DNA of 64,000 nucleotides, from contig NZ_JAJUXK010000001.1 in the NCBI RefSeq assembly GCF_021390335.1, forward strand, positions 1,364,001 through 1,428,000, written 5' to 3'. The DNA is from Dyadobacter sp. CY343 (GTDB lineage Bacteria > Bacteroidota > Bacteroidia > Cytophagales > Spirosomataceae). The position numbers and the translations under genes were made by a program. Of the stretch, positions 61,143 through 64,000 are shown piece after piece; positions within the stretch are counted from its first letter, which is position 1, and the number at the start of each line of letters is the position of its first letter. The notes beneath the pieces are model-generated. The model had not been told where the DNA came from, searched no databases, and was given only the letters and a program-made list of their open reading frames with translations.

Positions 61143-61730
61143 ATGCAAACAAGAGAAGAAATGCTGCGCAAGATCCGGCTGAACAAGCCTGAGCGCACTT
61201 CGCTGCCGGCCAATATCCGCTTTGACAGTCAATATGAAGATACGGAAAGCAAGTTTGTCGAAACGCTGACCGCCATTTACACCGAAGTTGTGATTGTAAA
61301 AAACTGGGAAGAACTGGCTGTAAAGGCTGGTGAATTATATGAGGGGGTTGTAAATAAAGCCACGACCATTCCCGAACTGAATAACTGGGCAGATTTCAGT
61401 TTGAATGTAGCGGATCCGCACGAGCTGGAAATGATCGAGATATTGATTTTAAAAGCAGAATTCGGTGTCGCTGAAAATGGGGCAGTGTGGATCTCAGACA
61501 ATTATCTTCCACACCGGGTTTTACCTTTTATCACCCAAAATCTGGCACTTGCAATACCCAGAAGCGCGATTGTGAATAACATGCACGACGCCTATGAGCG
61601 ATTGACAGATACCACCGGCTGGGGATGTTTTATTGCTGGTCCGTCGAAAACCGCTGATATTGAGCAGTCGCTGGTGGTAGGCGCACACGGGGCCCGGAGT
61701 ATGGTGATATTTTTGGTTGAAGAAGCATAA
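61143..61730 (+). CDS. lutC: L-lactate utilisation protein LutC
   Basis: The 195-residue LUD-domain protein has visible segments EFGVAENGAVWISDNYLPHRVLPFITQNLALAI and DTTGWGCFIAGPSKTADIEQSLVVGAHGARSMVIFLVEE; the last is the LUD C-terminal signature. It completes the LutABC set. The start lies 1 base beyond lutB, and the GNAT gene starts 3 bases after its stop, giving a tight three-gene operon. Confidence 0.94.
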   Translation: MQTREEMLRKIRLNKPERTSLPANIRFDSQYEDTESKFVETLTAIYTEVVIVKNWEELAVKAGELYEGVVNKATTIPELNNWADFSLNVADPHELEMIEILILKAEFGVAENGAVWISDNYLPHRVLPFITQNLALAIPRSAIVNNMHDAYERLTDTTGWGCFIAGPSKTADIEQSLVVGAHGARSMVIFLVEEA

Positions 61731-61733
61731 GTT

Positions 61734-62243
61734 ATGCAAGAGCAGGTCGAGCTGAGGCAATTTCATCGGAATATGGTCGATCGGCTGGCTTTGCTTGCGG
61801 ATAATCCGAAAATAGCAGCCCACGTCCGGGATAATTTCCCAAGTCCATACTCGCTCGCAGACGCGCATTACTGGATCGATCTGTGCAGTAAAGTAAATGC
61901 AAACGCAATTCAGCGGGCTATTTTTTATCAGGATCAATTTGTAGGAGGAATAGGTGTGCTGCGCCAGGAAGACATTTACCGTAATAATGCAGAGATCGGC
62001 TACTGGCTGGGCGAACCTTACTGGGGGAAAAATATCGCTACGGCCGCATTGATTCAGATGACCGACTGGATCTTTCAAAATACCTCTGTTACCAGATTGT
62101 TTGCGGGTGTATTTGAAACAAATAGTGCTTCCAAACGTGTGCTCGAAAAGGCAGGGTATAAGCTGGAAGCAATTCATCACAAAGCCATTATCAAAAACGG
62201 AGTTGTATTAGATGAACATTTGTTTGTCAGGCTCGCTTTGTGA
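61734..62243 (+). CDS. GNAT family N-acetyltransferase (RimJ/RimL-like)
   Basis: The 169-residue protein has the acetyl-CoA fold of the RimJ/RimL type: EQVELRQFHRNMVDRLALLADNPKIAAHVRDNFPSPYSLADAHYWI, then AEIGYWLGEPYWGKNIATAALIQMTDWIF with the CoA pyrophosphate loop, and TNSASKRVLEKAGYKLEA. Such enzymes acetylate protein N-termini or small amines; the substrate is open. It shares the lutBC transcript by spacing, though no functional link is known. Confidence 0.9.
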   Translation: MQEQVELRQFHRNMVDRLALLADNPKIAAHVRDNFPSPYSLADAHYWIDLCSKVNANAIQRAIFYQDQFVGGIGVLRQEDIYRNNAEIGYWLGEPYWGKNIATAALIQMTDWIFQNTSVTRLFAGVFETNSASKRVLEKAGYKLEAIHHKAIIKNGVVLDEHLFVRLAL

Positions 62244-62378
62244 TTATTTCTTTTACAATTAAAAACTTCGCTGAAAAAAAACCTCGGCTAGTACTTTCCT
62301 CTATTTTTGCATAGTTCACGATAACTTCATTTCTGTTCCGTGCTTTTTTTTCGTGGTCAGAAATTACTTCACTAAACT

Positions 62379-63095
62379 ATGCCAAAAATCATTGTTGCAA
62401 TCGATGGCTATTCCAGCTGTGGCAAAAGCACAACTGCAAAACAGGTTGCAAAGCAGCTCAACTATCCCTATATCGACACAGGCGCTATGTACCGGGCTGT
62501 GACGCTCTATTTTATACAAAATCACATTACACTTACTAATCCGAAGGAAGTAGAACTAGCGCTTAATTCGATTCAAATTTCCTTCCGTCGCCACGCCGAG
62601 TTGGGCCGCAATGATACTTATCTGAATGGTATTAATGTGGAAGATGAAATTCGGAAAATGTACGTTTCTGAAAAAGTGAGCGACGTGAGCGCGATTGCGG
62701 AAGTCCGGCACGCATTGGTTGCGCAGCAGCAGCGAATGGGAAAAATGAAAGGCATTGTCATGGACGGGCGGGATATTGGTACCGTCGTTTTTCCGCAGGC
62801 TGAACTGAAAATTTTCATGACCGCAGACCCGCTGATCCGCGCCCAGCGCAGGCAAACCGAGCTTTTGGAAAAAGGTGAGTTGGTAGGGCTGGCAGAAATT
62901 GCCGAAAACCTGAAAATGCGCGATCATATTGATACGCACCGGGCAGAAAGTCCGCTCAGGCAGGCCCAGGACGCTATTTATATTGATAATTCACTGATGA
63001 CACTCGACGAGCAGGTGGAATTGGTAGTGCGCCTTGCCGACGAGCAGATAGGGCTTTCGCTACGTCGCCGAAATGCCAGCAAGATCCAGCAATGA
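62379..63095 (+). CDS. cmk: Cytidylate kinase
   Basis: The 238-residue kinase has the P-loop IDGYSSCGKSTTAKQVAKQL at residues 8-27 and the CMP-binding YIDTGAMYRAVTLYF. Then come DGRDIGTVVFPQAELKIFMTADPLIRAQRRQTEL and the C-terminal AIYIDNSLMTLDEQVELVV. It converts CMP and dCMP to the diphosphates. The family is usually about 220-230 residues; this one has a slightly longer C-terminus. Its TGA overlaps the next start by ATGA, so the downstream oxidoreductase is coupled to it. Confidence 0.96.
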   Translation: MPKIIVAIDGYSSCGKSTTAKQVAKQLNYPYIDTGAMYRAVTLYFIQNHITLTNPKEVELALNSIQISFRRHAELGRNDTYLNGINVEDEIRKMYVSEKVSDVSAIAEVRHALVAQQQRMGKMKGIVMDGRDIGTVVFPQAELKIFMTADPLIRAQRRQTELLEKGELVGLAEIAENLKMRDHIDTHRAESPLRQAQDAIYIDNSLMTLDEQVELVVRLADEQIGLSLRRRNASKIQQ

Positions 63096-64000
63096 CTTCA
63101 ACAGACTACGATTATTTGATTGTCGGGCAGGGGCTCGCCGGCACTTCGCTGGCTTTGCATTTGCTGGAAATGGGGAAAAAGGTATTAGTAGTCGGCGATT
63201 CTTCGATGCCCTCGTCGTCCAAAGTTGCAGCCGGAATATTCAATCCATTAACTGGGAAAAAGCTGGTAAAGACCTGGCTTGCAGACGATCTCTTTCCTTA
63301 CGCCCAAAAATTTTACGCTGATCTCGAAACCAGGCTAAGCTGCAAGCTGATTTATTCCACGCCCATTTTTCGTCCGTTCCGATCGATTGAAGAGCAGAAT
63401 ACGTATCTCGCTCAAACGGCCGACCCTTCCATTTTACCCTACATTGCCGCCGACAACCGAACTGATTTATCCCATTATGTCGAGTCACGCTTTGGTGGTT
63501 TGGAAGTGATCCAGGCGGGCTGGGTTGATCTGCCTTTGCTTCTGGAAAAAAGCAGGGAGTTGCTCTCTGAATTAGATAGTTATGCGGAATCCACATTCAC
63601 TCTTGCCGATCTTCGGGTTGAGCCTGAAAGTGTATTCTGGAAGGATTTGAGTTTTGGGAAGGTTGTTTTTTGTCAGGGGTTTTTTGGTGTAAATAATCCG
63701 TTTTTCGAGTGGCTGCCGTTTGCGCCGGTTAAAGGTCAGATCCTGGAAGTGGCCACGGATCAGGTATTGCCCGGTTATATTGTCAATCAGGGCATATTCA
63801 TGTTGCCGGTAAAGGAGCGTTCAATGCGGGTGGGAGCAACCTATTCCTGGGATCCACTCGACTGGGAAGCGACCGATTCGGGGACAGCAGAAATTAATGA
63901 AAAATTGGAAGCTTTGATCAGGATACCTTATCGGATTATAGCTGCCAGCGCGGGTGTGAGGCCCTCGGTAAAAGACCGTCGCCCGATGGTTGGTATCCAT
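63092..64000 (+). CDS. FAD-dependent oxidoreductase (DAO/ThiO-like), cut by window edge
   Basis: The frame is open from ATG 63092 to the window end (303 residues). The N-terminus has the FAD dinucleotide motif YLIVGQGLAGTSLALHL, followed by KVAAGIFNPLTGKKLVKTW. Late segments APVKGQILEVA, LPVKERSMRVGATYSWDPLD and AGVRPSVKDRRPMVG are typical of the DAO family (glycine oxidase, D-amino-acid dehydrogenase, MnmC C-domain). The start overlaps the cmk stop by 4 bases. Substrate not assignable. Confidence 0.85.
   Translation, partial: MTSTDYDYLIVGQGLAGTSLALHLLEMGKKVLVVGDSSMPSSSKVAAGIFNPLTGKKLVKTWLADDLFPYAQKFYADLETRLSCKLIYSTPIFRPFRSIEEQNTYLAQTADPSILPYIAADNRTDLSHYVESRFGGLEVIQAGWVDLPLLLEKSRELLSELDSYAESTFTLADLRVEPESVFWKDLSFGKVVFCQGFFGVNNPFFEWLPFAPVKGQILEVATDQVLPGYIVNQGIFMLPVKERSMRVGATYSWDPLDWEATDSGTAEINEKLEALIRIPYRIIAASAGVRPSVKDRRPMVGIH

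Overview
The window comes from a Bacteroidota chromosome. The best guess is Cytophagales, close to Dyadobacter/Spirosomaceae. This rests on a SusC/SusD outer-membrane nutrient pair, a secreted protein with a type IX secretion C-terminal sorting domain, promoter boxes of the Bacteroidota TTG-N19-TAnnTTTG type, few Shine-Dalgarno sequences and mid-range GC. There is no rRNA, tRNA, CRISPR array, phage or insertion sequence. The genus is inference.

Layout: 1-2287 holds a truncated secreted LamG-like protein and an S41 peptidase lipoprotein. 2473-13181 (minus strand) is a complete myo-inositol catabolic operon, iolB-iolC-iolA-iolG-SSS symporter-iolJ-iolD-iolE, with a divergent LacI regulator at 13307-14338. 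14412-19100 holds a transglutaminase-like/DUF3857 membrane protein and an AraC regulator next to an aldo/keto reductase. 19167-23901 is a SusC/SusD pair whose upstream region carries two copies of the same CAAACGTTTG palindrome found between iolB and lacI, so the pair probably belongs to the same regulon and may import an inositol-containing substrate. 24223-28250 is a ybbP-ybbA/tesA-like block. 28320-42683 is a mixed region: small membrane protein, esterase, FucP-type permease, ROK sugar kinase, acyltransferase-like membrane protein, truncated haemoglobin, glycosidase-like protein, outer-membrane barrel, MFS exporter, DUF433/DUF5615 pair, GMC dehydrogenase with small subunit, and aldo/keto reductase. 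42676-49800 contains a LuxR-type regulator, a T9SS cargo protein, small hypotheticals, rarA and an ECF sigma factor. 49963-52505 is an AraC regulator overlapping adenine deaminase.

52663-61730 reads as a non-phosphorylative L-fucose (or similar 6-deoxyhexose) pathway: UxaA-type sugar-acid dehydratase, SDR dehydrogenase, FAH-type diketo-acid hydrolase, amidohydrolase lactonase and RhaM-type mutarotase. It is followed by lutA and lutBC, which would oxidise the L-lactate released by the hydrolase to pyruvate. The window ends with a GNAT, cmk and the start of a FAD oxidoreductase.

The most unusual feature is between the genes. Most intercistronic gaps of the iol operon, and some in the fucose operon and the fucP-ROK pair, hold hairpin-forming elements built of short tandem words facing their own inverted copies (TTAGCTG/A words, GGAGGAAA words, GTTCGAA words). 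Short REP-like palindromes with a common flank also occur. A second candidate is a structured small RNA at about 41413-41547, with its own terminator and no coding gene in front of it.
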